Positions 1 to 11,454 of a DNA stretch of 64,000 nt are shown here, in pieces. Position numbers and translations under genes: made by a program. Within the stretch, counting starts at the first letter, position 1, and each line of letters opens with the position of its first letter. The stretch is from Trissonchulus latispiculum. Its lineage: Eukaryota > Nematoda > Enoplea > Enoplida > Ironidae. The notes beneath the pieces were generated by a model that searched no databases, was not told the DNA's origin, and saw only the letters and a program-made list of their open reading frames with translations. The stretch lies in NCBI GenBank assembly GCA_030248195.1, contig JASAND010027904.1:21439-85438 (forward strand). Reading direction: 5' to 3'.

Positions 1-339
1 GACCACTGGTCAAAAGGACACCTAGACCATAGTGACCAGTGGTCACTTCCGTCGGGTCTGAAAATATGCTCATTGAAACGAGCGTAGTCGATTTACTATA
101 TATGCCCCCAACCAAAACCTCCAAAAACGCTGTTTTAGGGGTTTGACCACTGGTCAATAGGCCACCTAGACCATAGTGACCAGTGGTCACTTCCGTCGGG
201 TCTGAAAATATGCCCATTGAAACTAGCGTGGTCGATTTACTATATATGCCCCCAACCAAAACCCCGAAAAACGCTGTTTTAGTGACTTTTCCCAACTTTG
301 ACCCTAACTTTGACCCTGGGCGAGGTGCCGCGGGGCCAT
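1..339. repeat. Satellite S1, array 1 (144-bp unit)
   Basis: Two full units and the start of a third. The repeat begins at position 1 and again at 145. Each unit holds two copies of the odd palindrome GACCA(C/G)TGGTC about 30 bp apart, then a conserved block ending in GTCGATTTACTATATATGCC and a CGAAAAACGCTGTTTTAG-like block. The same satellite recurs near 4990-6145 and 13742-14584. Non-coding: stops occur in all frames and the unit carries no conserved reading frame. Confidence 0.9.
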
Positions 340-905
340 GCTGACCAGTGGTCACTTCGGGCGGTTTCGGCATTATGCTCATCGTGTTCAGCGACCCCGA
401 TTTACTATATATGGGCACCACCAAATGGCCGAAAAACGCTATTTTAGACGACTTTTTGACAATTTTCTGTTGGGAAGTCCAAACGTCAATTTTTCCATCT
501 TTGACCATCTGTAAAAATCGACCCAGAGCGAAATTCGGAAATCAAACATAAACTTGATCTGGAGCATCGCCTAGATAATCAAAAATTAGTATAGAAAAAT
601 TTTTCCTATGGGCCGTTTGAAAAATCGGTGTGCGCAAAAATCGCCCTATAAAAGTGGTCGATACAGAGAAAAAAAACCCCACTTTCAAACTTGTATCAAA
701 AATTCGATTTTTTCAAAGTTCATTTTTTCCAGGCAAGTTTGGTATCATTCGAAAGCTCTTGGCCTGGAGATTTGAAAAATGTAAACTTTAGCTCTCAACT
801 CCCTAAAGTTAATTAGTTATGGCTAATTAACAGTTTTCCTAATCCGCAAAGTACCTTTATAGCTCATATTATGAGGGGCGCTCCGCGCACCCTCATGATA
901 TACGC
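340..905 (+). repeat. Foldback (FB) half-element, left arm plus tip hairpin
   Basis: This segment matches the left arm of the complete foldback at 7323-8530, including the CAGCGACCCCGATTTACTAT start, the GGCAAGTTTGGTATCATTCG block near 733 and the terminal GCTCATATTATG. It ends in a small hairpin at 871-896 (ATGAGGG-GCGC stem, 3-nt loop). The expected mirror arm is absent. It directly follows satellite S1, as in the other copies. Confidence 0.8.
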
Positions 906-1300
906 ACAAGATCCGTGTCCCCACGTTCCAGCTTCAGCTCAAAGAAAGGATCATGCGACTCAGCCACATGGAGATCCAGCAAATGGCCGCTGGGAAAGGC
1001 TCGTCGGCAATGAATGCAGGAATGGCTGTGTCGTCGACGCTGATGCAGGGAGTAGAGGACAGAGGAAAAGGGATCACAGGAGGAATCCGCTGCAGAGGAA
1101 GCAGCCGGGATCGGTATCAGGGCTCCACAGCCAGGCTCTGGACAACAGAAGCAAGCAGCTTCCTCTTCGTCAGACTTTCCTTGAAATCTATAGCAGAATG
1201 AAGAGTTAAAATCTGAAATCTGTAAAACAATAATGGCATTAGAAACAGGATCTTTGAACGTGCATAATCTGTGGTTTTCTAGGCAAAAGTAAGGCGGGAG
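906..1300 (+). other. Non-repetitive stretch, possible exon fragment
   Basis: This GC-richer stretch does not match any repeat family in the window. A frame open from about 917 to 1201 would read LKERIMRLSHMEIQQMAAG followed by a Gly/Ser/Arg-rich part. It looks more protein-like than the surroundings, and an acceptor-like CAG sits near 935, but I see no domain and no partner exon. It may be an exon, a processed fragment or chance. Confidence 0.2.
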
Positions 1301-2418
1301 CTGGGCTTTTTCTAGGCGAAAAAAGTGGGGGTGGGGAGAGTGGGGGGGGGAGCCCCCCCCCCACTAGTGGGAGGGGGGGTCCAAAGTGGTCTAAAATCGC
1401 TAAAAATGCAGTAAAAATAGCCTGTTTTCAACTTTTCACTTTTCCACTTTTCGGTTCCCCCTCCACTTTTCGGAGCCCCCCCCACTTTCATCACCCCACT
1501 TTTCGGCAAGCCCCCCCCCACTTTTCTGGAGGTCGCCCAAAAGTGTCGAAAAAATAAGTTTGTAAGGTCAAATTTTCAGAAATTTTCTGAATTTCTAGCT
1601 ATTTTATGGACTTATAAGTTAACTTTAAGCTTAAAAACAGCGATTTTTTTGTATTTTTACCTAAAAATGCAAATTTTCGCTAAAAATTAAATACCTTTGG
1701 CTCGCCCCCCCCCACTTTTCGGAAGCCCCCCATCCCCCACTTCCCCCTCCCTAGGGGGGGCACGCAGCCTCCCCCCACTTTCAAAACCCTAAAAAATGCC
1801 AGTAATGCGCACAAATCAAATTTGGCATCAGTTTTAGGTAATTCTAGGCTAATACTAGACTTCTGGAATCACGTTTACAGTCGGACGGTTCAGGTACAGG
1901 TGGTTACCGGTGCAGCGGACTCCCAGAAGTGTCCGACAACCTCAGAAACAACTGGTATAAGGGTTTTCGAGCTCGCGTTAATTTTACTGTAGCTGGGCTT
2001 CCGACTTCAGTAACAAAAAAGCAAAGATTTCTGAATTTTCAGGTAATTTATGGACTTATAAGTTAATTTTAAGCTTAAAAACAGCGATTTTTGTGTTTTT
2101 ACAAAATTTGGTATTTAATACCTTGGGTTCGCCCCCCCCCCCTTTCGGAAGCCCCTCCCCCACTCCCCCCTCCCAAGGGGGGGGGGCAAGTCTACCACTT
2201 TCAAAACCTAAAAAGTTCCGGTTTCGCCGGAATTTTTCGGTCAAAAATCGTCATTTTGCTAATCAAACTCGATTTTTGAGCACTTTTAAGCATAATTATA
2301 GCAGTACATGTAGGAAACAGGCTATTTTTACTGCATTTTTGCCAATTTTAGACCACTTTGGATCCCCCCCACTAGTGGGGGGGCGTCCCCCCACTTTTTT
2401 CGCCTAGAAAAAGCCCAG
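1301..2418. repeat. Two overlapping G-tract (GE-family) element copies
   Basis: The segment starts with CTGGGCTTTTTCTAGGCG and ends with CGCCTAGAAAAAGCCCAG, the two inverted termini of the GE family (intact copies at 3062-3439 and 27709-28092). Inside are several runs of G or C next to CCACTAGTGG palindromes. No target-site duplication flanks the pair (GGGAG versus CTTTC), so this is probably two damaged or recombined copies. Reading frames here are homopolymer artefacts. Confidence 0.65.
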
Positions 2419-3024
2419 CTTTCGGGTACGCTCAATTAAAGGTCTGCCCTGAACACATGGAGACGGCCCAGGGGCTCAAACTCACAGTCTGTAATACCGA
2501 GATTTGCAAAAATTGGGTCTCTGCGATCTTCCTGTTAGTCAGGGTGGGGTGATTTTTTTGTTAAAAGATCAGGTGTTTTTGTTAAAATATCAGGCGATTT
2601 TTGTTATACAGCCTTACTATATATTAAAGTACGTACGTCACAGTACGTATATATTAAAAACGTTACTTCATTACGATAGGTGGGAAAACAGACCATATGT
2701 AATGCTTTAACCTATTTCCGACATTCGAAATTTCGAAATTTTGGTCAAAAATGTAAAAAACTTACAAAATTTTAGCTAATTTTTGTCCCCACCCCCGTTC
2801 GGGACCGGATCACCGGGCCCAGGGAGTATTCTTAATGAATGCTTACCCCTTCAAATCTCGCATACGCGATTCTGCAACAATACAATCCTCCATAAACATG
2901 CTGCGACAAGAATCCGGTAAGGCAAATCCAGCCAAGGAATTTCCGTCTTGAAAGACATCAGTCATGATCTGAGTACACGCGACGTAGATGATCTCTACAA
3001 TAAGAAGTGGTTATATATATATAT
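2419..3024. other. No gene seen
   Basis: Contains a short degenerate repeat of GATTTTTTTGTTAAA (about 2548-2605) that also appears inverted near 27360-27415. A palindrome-like TTCGAAATTTCGAAA lies at about 2725-2738. Nothing coding is supported. Confidence 0.5.
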
Positions 3025-3490
3025 TAGTGATGTGCGCCGACCAATTTGCCCGCTCCGGAGCCTGGGTTTTCTTTAGTGGGGGGGTGGGGGGACCCTCCCA
3101 CTTTTTGGGGTCCCCCCCACTCGTCCCCCCCCACTTTTTTGGGCTTCCCCCCTACTCACTATAAGGTGCCCAGAAAATGCCAAATGTTTAGGATTTTTGG
3201 TCAAAATTTTCAAAAATTTTCCGGCTTCGCCGGAATTTTTTGGTTAAAAATCGTCTATTTTGGTATTAGATCTTGAGCACTTTTTAGCTTAGATGTAGCA
3301 GTATACGTAGAAAACACGCAATTTTTACCGCATTTTTAGCATTTTTAGTCCATTTTATCCCCCCCCCCCACTTTTGGTCTTCCCCCCCCCCACAAGTGGG
3401 GGGATCCCCCCCACTTTTTTTGGGCTAGAGAAACCCCAGCGGAGCTCCGGCCGGAGCGGGCTGTCGGAGCACCGGAGCTCCGGCTTGGAG
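3025..3490 (+). mobile_element. hAT-like element, left end only, split by a GE insertion
   Basis: TAGTGATGTGCGCCGACC at 3025 resembles the terminus of the complete hAT-type element at 16175 (TAGTGATGGGCAC) and follows an AT microsatellite. The interior is rich in GCTCCGGAGC palindromes. A complete GE element interrupts it at 3062-3439. No right terminus is present before the LIR-2 copy begins at about 3491, so it is truncated or was cut by that insertion. Confidence 0.55.
3062..3439. mobile_element. GE-family G-tract element (378 bp)
   Basis: Terminal inverted repeats CTGGGTTTTCTTTAG and CTAGAGAAACCCCAG, flanked on both sides by CGGAGC (3056-3061 and 3440-3445). The plan is that of the family: G-runs and C-runs near both ends, an AT-rich core with TCCGGCTTCGCCGGAA hairpin near 3221, and no coding capacity. 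A non-autonomous DNA transposon (MITE-like) is the best reading. Confidence 0.8.
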
Positions 3491-3867
3491 TTTGGAGAGG
3501 CGAAAAATTTTTATCCTTATACCACCCACAAACAGAGGTTGCAGCGGCCGAAGCTTGGGGCGGAGGTGAGAATTCAGTGGTATATTTATATAATCAGTTT
3601 TCTGCTCTACCTACGGCACTGTTCAAGCTCCTTGTATCCATTACCGCATTGCTGGAAAGGGATCCTTTAAAATGACAGAAGGACAAGAAATAAAAATGCT
3701 CCTCTGGAGCATGAAAAAAGTAATATGGGTGATGGTGAGGTTGTAAAATCAAACGAGGACTAGTCTTTAAAATGCTTAATATGGGGGCTAGGTTCAAAAA
3801 CAGAAGAGGACTAGGTTGTGAGCGAATTAATATGGGCACAGCTTCGCCGAACAACACATATTCGCGG
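3491..3867 (+). mobile_element. LIR-2 inverted-repeat arm (copy 1)
   Basis: Positions 3681-3867 follow the modular LIR plan: GGACAAG, AAAAATGCTCC/GGAGCATG mini-hairpin, then modules each ending in AATATGGG (about 3727, 3777, 3829), then a closing ACATATTCGCGG. A 190-bp outer flank (3491-3680) is also conserved. The whole 377 bp recurs inverted at 13359-13741. No coding potential. Confidence 0.85.
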
Positions 3868-4639
3868 TTTATAAACGTGATGGTGTCACCTCCCGTGGCT
3901 ACATTTGGTTTACAACAAACAATCTTCACCTTGCGGCGCGCGCATATATGCAAGTGGGAAAAATGCTCGCTTGCGGTCGTAAACCACGGCCCTTGAATTG
4001 CAGACGGCGTTTTAATCTTGGCTTAAAGAGACGGGGTTAAATAGCAGTAACTAGTTGCAGCGTCAAATGTGGTGCGAGACGGGATTCAAGTGGCCATGCT
4101 CGGACTGAAGCGGAGCAATGTGTAAGATGATTCCAGAGTAGCAACACGCCGAACAGTAAGCTCCTCGGACTCCTGTTGTTTTCAAAGCATGAGCGAGCAT
4201 CGAATTGCTCGTTGAGTTGAGAGTATGTTCAGGTGCATCTGGGCTAAACTCTATTCGATAGCTATAAGACCTTTGCCGGGAACTGTGGATCCTTGATCGG
4301 CACACTACTGTACATCGTCAATAATGACGTTCGCGGCACCAGCCCGCATGTTATAAAGCGCGTTTCACTCGCCACGTTCCTGCACTTCGAGTGCGTTTGG
4401 CTGGCTTGCTATAATGACTTCAGAGAATGGAGCTGGAGGCTGTAAAAATTGCGAAATAAGTGACCTTGTACGTTTTCGAAATAAAACGATTTCGTTTTTA
4501 AATTAATTAGCGGCGGGTTATCTTGTGGTTGAACAACTTGAGCGGTCAAAATGGAATTATATATTTTGTCATACTCGTGGCGAAACCAACGGACGCTGGA
4601 AAGATCATTCCAATTATTTCTGTCTTGTGATCAATGGGC
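3868..4639. other. No gene seen
   Basis: Low-repeat sequence lying inside the inverted pair of LIR-2 arms. It may be element interior. No exon-like stretch with splice sites is visible. Confidence 0.4.
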
Positions 4640-4868
4640 CAACAAACTGTGTATTAAGCATTTAAATCTTAATCTTTTGTTACACATCTTTAATGCTGGC
4701 TCATATTAAGCATTTTTAAGCGGATATCTTGTCTTCTACCCATTTAAAAGAATCACTTTGCTCATATTAAGTATTTTAACTCTTGTCTTTTACGTATTTA
4801 AATGCTGCCCTTAGCTCATATTGCATTTTACATGCCACTTCAAGAAGCATTTTTCCTGTCTACTTCCA
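4640..4868 (-). repeat. Diverged LIR-1 inverted-repeat arm
   Basis: Three modules in the inward-facing orientation, each opening with CTCATATT (about 4699, 4757, 4816), with CTTGTCTT between them and AGCATTTTTCCTGTCTAC at the tip. It matches the right arm of LIR-1 (10404-10587) in order and spacing but is more diverged. No matching left arm is visible. Confidence 0.7.
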
Positions 4869-4989
4869 TTTTTGGTATTGCTAGCAGTAGTACGTGGCAG
4901 CTATATCGTAGAATCTCATTTTGGCCCACACAGGACCACACATAGACTGTTTTTGAGGGACTTTTCCGAACATTCATTCAGGCCGATGA

Positions 4990-6145
4990 ACCTTGGAGCG
5001 CCATGCAGCCCGAGGGTCGCATCCGTCAAGTTTCGAAACGAATATGCCCATTGAAGCGCGTTGAAACGTAGTCGATTTACTATATATGCCATGCTGACCA
5101 AAACGCCGAAAAAGAAAACGCTGTTTTAGACAAGCATCTGACCAGTGGTCAATCAGATCCCTCTAGATCGTCAATGACCACTGGTCACTTCCATCGATTT
5201 CGGCAATATGCCCATTAGAAACGAGAGTGGAGTCGAGTTACTATACTCCGCCGACCAAAACGCCGAAATACGCTGTTTTAGACCATTTGACCAGTGGTCA
5301 GTAGGTCCCCTAGGCCATATTCAAAAAAGCCACACCGGTCACTTCCATCAGTTTCAGCAATATGCCCATTGAAACGAGCAGTAGTCGATTTACTATATAT
5401 GCTCCCGAACAAAACGCCGAAAAAACGACTGTTTCAGACCATTTGACCAGTGGTCAATGAGATCCCTAAGACCATAGTGGACACACTGGTCACTGCCATC
5501 GGTTTCGCGCAATATGCCCATTGACACTGAGCGTAGTCGATTTGCTATATATGCCCCCGACCAAACGCCGAAAAACGCTGGTTTAGACCATTTGACCGTG
5601 TGGTCAATAGGTCTCCTAGGCCTTATGGCTGACCACTGGTCACCTCCATCGGTTTCGGCAATATGCCCCATTTAAAGACGCAGGCGTAGTCGATTTACTA
5701 TATATCTGTACCCCGACCAAAACGCCGAAAAACGCTGTTTGTAGACCATTTGACCAGTGGTCAATGAGTTCCCCTAGGCCGTAGTGACCACTGGTCACTG
5801 GTCCATCGGTTTCGGCAGCTATGCCCGCCGAAACGAGGCGGCAGTCGATTTACTATATATGCCCCCGACCAAACGCCGAAAAACGCTGGATTTTAGACCA
5901 TGTTGACCAGTGGTCAATAAGATCCCCTAGGCCGTAGTGACCACTGGTCGCTTCCATCGGTTTCGGCAATATGTCCATTAAACAGGCGAGCGTAGTCGAT
6001 ATACTATACTATGCTTCCGACAAAAACGCCAAAAAACGCTGTTTTAGACCGTTTGACCAGTGGTCAATAGGCCCCCAAGGCTCCATAGTGACCAATGGTC
6101 GCATCCATCAGTTTCAGCAATATGCCCACTGAAGCAAGCGTGGTG
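4990..6145. repeat. Satellite S1, array 2
   Basis: About seven degenerate units of 144-155 bp. Each has paired GACCA(C/G)TGGTC palindromes (for example 5140, 5289, 5445), TTTCGGCAATATGCCCATT and GTCGATTTACTATATATGC. More small indels than in the other two S1 arrays, so it is probably older. Confidence 0.9.
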
Positions 6146-7205
6146 GATTTACTATATCAGGGCAAGCTTTAGGCGGTTTCAACTTGTCTATTTCAAGTCA
6201 CAGAGCGTGCTGCGGCTGCAGCGCCACTGCGCAGCACATTAGCAGCACCGCCTGGCGTCGAGCATATGCTCATCGTGTTCAGCGACCCTGACTTACTATG
6301 TAAGGGCAAGCTTCAGGCAGTTTCAGCTTGTCTATTTCAAGTTACAGAGCGTGCTGTACGGTGCTGCACCTGCAGCGCCGCAGGGCAGCACGATAGCACC
6401 ACCGCACAGCGACGAGGATACTCTATGGTGTTCAGCGATTGATTATATAAGGGCAAGCTTTCAGGCAGTTTCAACTTGTCCATTTCAAGTTACAGGGCGT
6501 ACTGTACCGGTGCTGCACCTGCAGCGCAGCACGACAGCAGCGCCGAGGATACTCTCATCGTGTTCAGCGACCCCGATTTACTATATAAGGGCAAGCTTTC
6601 AGGTAGTTTCAACTTGTCTATTTCAAGTTACAGAGCGTGCTGCGGCTGTGGCGCCGCAGCGCAGCACGATAGCAGCACCGCACAGCGACGAGGATACTCT
6701 CATCGTGTTCAGCGACCCCGATTTACTATATAAGGGCAAGCTTTCAGGCAGTTTCAACTTGTCCATTTCAAGTTACAGAGCGTGCTGTACGGTGCCGCAC
6801 CTGCAGCGCCGCAGCGCAGCACGATAGCAGCACCGCACAGCGACGAGGATACTCCGATCGTGTTCAGCGACCCCGATTTACTATATAAGGGCAAGCTTTC
6901 AGGCAGTTTCAACTTGTCCATTTCAGAGTTACAGGGCGTGCTGTACGGTGCTGCACCTGCAGCGCAGCACGATAGCAGCACCGCACAGCGACGAGGATAC
7001 TCTCATCGTGTTCAGCGACCCCTGACTTACTATATAAGGGCAAGCTTTCAGGCAGTTTCAACTTGTCTATTGCAAGTTACAGGGCGTGCTGTACGGTGCT
7101 GCACCTGCAGCGTCGCTGCGGCTGCCGCATCGCAGTGCAGCGCAATAGCGGCACACACGGAGAACCAAACATGCCTATCGTGTTCAGCGACCCCGATTTA
7201 CTATA
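6146..7205. repeat. Satellite S2 (about 147-bp unit, GCAGC-rich)
   Basis: Seven units. The GGGCAAGCTT landmark is at about 6160, 6304, 6451, 6589, 6734, 6889 and 7038, giving spacings of 138-155 bp. Each unit joins an FB-arm start (TCAGCGACCCCGATTTACTA) to a GCAGC-rich block with many GCAGCACC repeats. The reading frames spanning it are repeat artefacts. A related inverted fragment lies at 25330-25560. Confidence 0.9.
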
Positions 7206-7322
7206 GTAAATTTACTATGGGCACCACCAAATGGCCGAAAATAGCCGTTTTTAGCGACTTTTCCCAACTTTGACCCTGGGCGAGGAACCACAGGCGCCAT
7301 GCAGCCCGAGGGTCACATCCGT

Positions 7323-7882
7323 CGGTTTCGGCGATATGCTCATCGTTTTCAGCGACCCCGATTTACTATATAAGCGCACCACCAAATGGCTGAAAAACGC
7401 CATTTTAGACGACTTTTTGACAATTTTCTGTGTTCGGACCCTCGAAAATTTTCTAAGTCCGAATATTCGTGAGCCCATGTTTGACAGTCTGTAGAAACCG
7501 CTAGAAGCCGAATTAGGCCAAAATAATCAATAGTGAACAGGTTCATGGTTTCGCTAACAAGATAATAATAGGTAAAGGTTACCACCATAAGGCATGTGAA
7601 AAATCAGTGTGACACAATAATTGTAGCACGAGCGTAAAGGAGAAACACAAGAGAAAAAAAACCCCACTTAGAAAGTAGGTCAGAAAAGTCGAGTTTTCAA
7701 AGTTCATTTTTTCCGGGCAAGTTTGGTATCATTCGAAAGCTCTTACCCTGGAGATTTCAAAATGCAAATTTTAGCTCTCAACTCCTTACCGTTAATTAGT
7801 TTTGCTTTATTAACGTTTTCAAACACGCAATGCAATTTGACCGTTTTGGCTCATATTATGGGGCGCTCTCCGAGCTTCCCCA

Positions 7883-7963
<81 letters not shown>

Positions 7964-8530
7964 TATATATCATGGGGGCGCTCGGAGAGCCCCCCATAAT
8001 ATGAGCAATAAAGGCACTTTGCGGATTTTGAAAAGTGCAAATTAGGCATAACTAATTAACGGGAAGGAATTAAGAGCTAATATTTACATTTTTGAAATCT
8101 CCAGGCCGAGAGCTTTCGAATGATACCAAACTTGCCCGGAAAAAATGAACTTTGACAAAATCGACTTTCTCTTACGGGTTTGAAAGTGGGGGGTTTTTTT
8201 TCTCTGTATTCAGCATGATTTTTGTCAATTTTGTGTTAACTCGATTTTTCAAACGGCCCATAGCAAAAATTTTTCTATACTATTTTTCATTATCTAGGCA
8301 ATGGTATTTAGCAAGTTTATGTTTTTTTTCCGAATTTCGATTTGGTTCGATTTTTACAGATGGTCAAAAATGGAAAAAATAGCGTTTTTGGACACCTTCA
8401 AGCGGAAAAAGTCCGAAAATTTGAAAATAGTCTAAAAACGGCCAAAAACAGCGTTTTTTCGGCCATTGGGGTGGGACCCATATATAGTAAATCGGGGTCG
8501 CTGAACACGATGGGCATAGTGCCGAAACCG
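7323..8530. mobile_element. Complete foldback element (two 560-bp arms, AT loop)
   Basis: The left arm (7323-7883) and right arm (7971-8530) are imperfect inverted copies, from CGGTTTCGGC at the outside to CTCATATTATGGGGCGCTC at the inside. Each arm ends in its own mini-hairpin (7857-7883 and 7971-7996), and the loop is an AT microsatellite. One strand could fold into a hairpin of about 1.2 kb. No protein is encoded. The family is unknown to me. Single arms occur at 340, 12501, 24627 and 29357. Confidence 0.85.
7884..7970. repeat. (AT)n microsatellite in the foldback loop
   Basis: About 85 bp of near-perfect AT dinucleotides between the two foldback arms, with one GG interruption near 7962. 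Confidence 0.97.
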
Positions 8531-8535
8531 TATCT

Positions 8536-9795
8536 CGCCTGGTTCATCTGGTTCAACTGGTTCAAAATTGAACCAGTTCCTGGTTCAAGCTACTGGAGAT
8601 AACTAGAAGGCTGAAATTTTGCATACAACGGTTACTTGGCATGGGGAATTCACTGGTGGTGTTACTTTGGTGATCCGACCCATAGCTGGCCAGATCTGGT
8701 TCAACTGGTTCAAAATTGAACCAGTTCCTGGTTCAAGCTACTGGAGATAGTTGGAAGGCTGAAATTTTGCATACAAAGGTTATTGGGCATGGGGAATTCA
8801 CTGGTGCTGTTACTTTGGTGATCCAACCCATGGCTGGCCAGATCTGGTTCAACTGGTTCAAAGTTGAACCAGTTCCTGGTTCAAGCAACTGGAGATAGCT
8901 GGAATGCTGAAATTTTGCATACAAAGGTTATTGGGCATGGGGAATTCACTGGTGGTGTTACTTTGGTGATCCGACCCATGGCTGGCCAGATCTGGTTCAA
9001 AATTGAACCAGTTCCTGGTTCAAGCTACTGGAGATAGTTGGAAGGCTGAAATTTTGCATACAAAGGTTATTGGGCATGGGGAATTCACTGGTGGTGTTAC
9101 TTTGGTGATCCGACCCATGGCTGGCCAGATCTGGTTCAACTGGTTCAAAATTGAACCAGTTCCTGGTTCAAGCTACTGGAGATAGTTGGAAGGCTGAAAT
9201 TTTGCATACAAAGGTTATTGGGCATGGGGAATTCACTGGTGGTGTTACTTTGGTGATCCGACCCATGGCTGGCCAGATCTGGTTCAACTGGTTCAAAATT
9301 GAACCAGTTCCTGGTACAAGCTACTGGAGATAGTTGGAAAGCTGAAATTTTGCATACAAAGGTTATTGGGCATGGGGAATTCACTGGTGCTGTTACTTTT
9401 GTGATCCAACCCATGGCTGGCCAGATCTGGTTCAACTGGTTCAAAATTGAACCAGTTCCTGGTTCAAGCTACTGGAGATAGTTGGAAGGCTGAAATTTTG
9501 CATACAAAGGTTATTGGGCATGGGGAATTCACTGGTGCTGTTACTTTGGTGATCCAACCCATGGCTGGCCAGATCTGGTTCAACTGGTTCAAAGTTGAAC
9601 CAGTTCCTGGTTCAAGCAACTGGAGATAGCTGGAATGCTGAAATTTTGCATACAAAGGTTATTGGGCATGGGGAATTCACTGGTGGTGTTACTTTGGTGA
9701 TCCGACCCATGGCTGGCCAGATCTGGTTCAACTGGTTCAAAATTGAACCAGTTCCTGGTTCAAGCTACTGGAGATAGCTGGAAGGCTGGAATTTT
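8536..9795 (+). repeat. Satellite S3 (148-bp unit)
   Basis: About eight tandem units, very similar to each other. The landmark ATTGAACCAGTTCCTGG recurs with exact 148-bp spacing from about 9003 on. Each unit has an internal inverted repeat (AACTGGTTC / GAACCAGTT). The repeated 60-codon frames arise because every unit holds the same start and stop. 148 is not a multiple of three, so no continuous protein exists. A second S3 array is at 27575-28527. Confidence 0.95.
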
Positions 9796-9870
9796 GCATA
9801 CTGCATCTGCATCTGCAATTTGTGATTGCTGTTGCCACAGTTATGGCAGCGCTCCCAAAAACTAGACGGA

Positions 9871-10587
9871 GGACAAGTAGGAAAAATGCTCCTTGCAGTC
9901 GCATGAAAAAGTTAATATGAGATATGATGGTCAACATTTAAATGTGTCAAGGACAAGATTTAAAATGTTTAATATGAGCCAACATCTAAATAAGTAGAGG
10001 ACAAGATGTAAACGGCTAATATGAGCCGCTACGTTTCTCTTAGGCTCATATTGACGCGACTAAAATGGCAAACATTACGGTTGGCAATTGGCATATAAGC
10101 ATCAGTGTATAAACTATTTAATTGGTTTGGGAATATTGAATTAATGTGTTGATTGCGATTATAACTTCAAATGTGATTTCTCAAGATTTCACAACATGTG
10201 TAAGTTCCACATTTTCGTTTCTTCATTAGATTGGACTTTGGTTTCGTTTTGTTGACTTATATGGTGGCCTTAAATGTGTACTTGGATGTAGCGGTGGACA
10301 AGAAAACATTTACTAACAGCTTTGCAAAATTAATGTTTATATGCGTCGTTATTCATGCAAGCCATTTCAATGTTGTATTCAAAGTAAGCAAAAGCTAAAT
10401 GAGCGTCAATATGAGCCCAAGAGAAACGTAGCGGCTCATATTAGCCGTTTACATCTTGTCCTCTACTTATTTAGATGTTGGCTCATATTAAACATTTTAA
10501 ATCTTGTCCTTGACACATTTAAATGTTGACCATCATAGCTCATATTAACTTTTTCATGCGACTGCAAGGAGCATTTTTCCTACTTGT
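9871..10587. mobile_element. LIR-1 element, complete copy 1 (717 bp)
   Basis: Arms of about 185 bp at 9871-10056 and 10404-10587, inverted to each other. Tip: ACAAGTAGGAAAAATGCTCC. Three modules end in AATATGAG (9914, 9971, 10018), and a fourth motif is inverted (CTCATATT at 10045). GGACAAG precedes two of the modules. The interior is AT-rich and non-coding. A 75-bp linker joins it to satellite S3, and the same linker joins S3 to LIR-1 copy 2 at 28583. Confidence 0.92.
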
Positions 10588-10607
10588 ATATATATATATA
10601 TATATAT
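10588..10607. repeat. (TA)n between LIR-1 and LIR-3
   Basis: Twenty bases of TA dinucleotide separate the CTTGT end of LIR-1 from the ACAAG start of LIR-3, making the junction palindromic. Confidence 0.95.
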
Positions 10608-11367
10608 ACAAGAACCAAAAATGCTCCTTCGTCGCATGTAAAATACATATGAGTACTCTCAGGCAGGTTGTACAAACACGGAAACTAGCCTGTAAAATGC
10701 ATATGAGTGGCGTTGAGGTTGTAAATTAAGGAAAACAAGTTGCAACGGCTTAACATATGAGCCTGTCCTACAACGAGGCTCATATTGGCGTATGTCATAA
10801 CTCATAATATAATTTGTCGATATTTGACCTTCATAATTAGCACGTAAAGCTTTTATTACAAAATTGTCCTTTACACATCTTTACACATACGGCATGCCAC
10901 TCTGCGCTCTGACTCAGAGCCAAGTGGGGAAAGCATAACGTATGTGAGAGTAGTGTGTCATAGTGTTCCGAGAATACAGTAGGTGTACTATAGTGCTTCC
11001 GGAAATAGTAGGTGCCATGGTGTTTCGGGAAACATCAGCTTGCATGCACAGTTCAACTTGAGGTGTCGCAGTTCACTTCGTTCAGTCCATTTCTTTCAGG
11101 CCACAATGTTAACATATTATTTCTATTTATTCGTTTTTTCTTTAATATGATGGCCTGATGATCTTTAAGAAGACTGCACTGTGACGCCAATATGAGCCTC
11201 GTTGTAGGACAGGCTCATATGTTAAGCCGTTGCAACTTGTTTTCCTTAATTTACAACCTCAACGCCACTCATATGCATTTTACAGGCTAGTTTCCGTGTT
11301 TGTACAACCTGCCTGAGAGTACTCATATGTATTTTACATGCGACGAAGGAGCATTTTTGGTTCTTGT
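10608..11367. mobile_element. LIR-3 element, copy 1 (760 bp)
   Basis: Arms at 10608-10791 and 11185-11367. Tip ACAAGAACCAAAAATGCTCC, then three modules each ending in CATATGAG, and an inner CTCATATTGG. The interior (10792-11184) shows no reading frame. The same element occurs inverted at 23623-24368. Satellite S4 follows after a linker partly conserved in both copies. Confidence 0.92.
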
Positions 11368-11454
11368 TTTCCATTCTTTTACATATGTATGCGCAAAAAA
11401 GAACCAACATAATATATTTCCGAACACCACGCGCAAGCAGATATATACTATTTT

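Noticed and set aside
8716..9777. Repeated 60-codon frames beginning MNQFLVQATGDSWKAE
   Set aside because: They are the same reading of each 148-bp satellite unit; 148 is not divisible by three and identical frames also appear on the other strand, so this is not a tandem-repeat protein.
8536..9795. CRISPR-like array
   Set aside because: Whole units repeat without unique spacers, and the window is eukaryotic.
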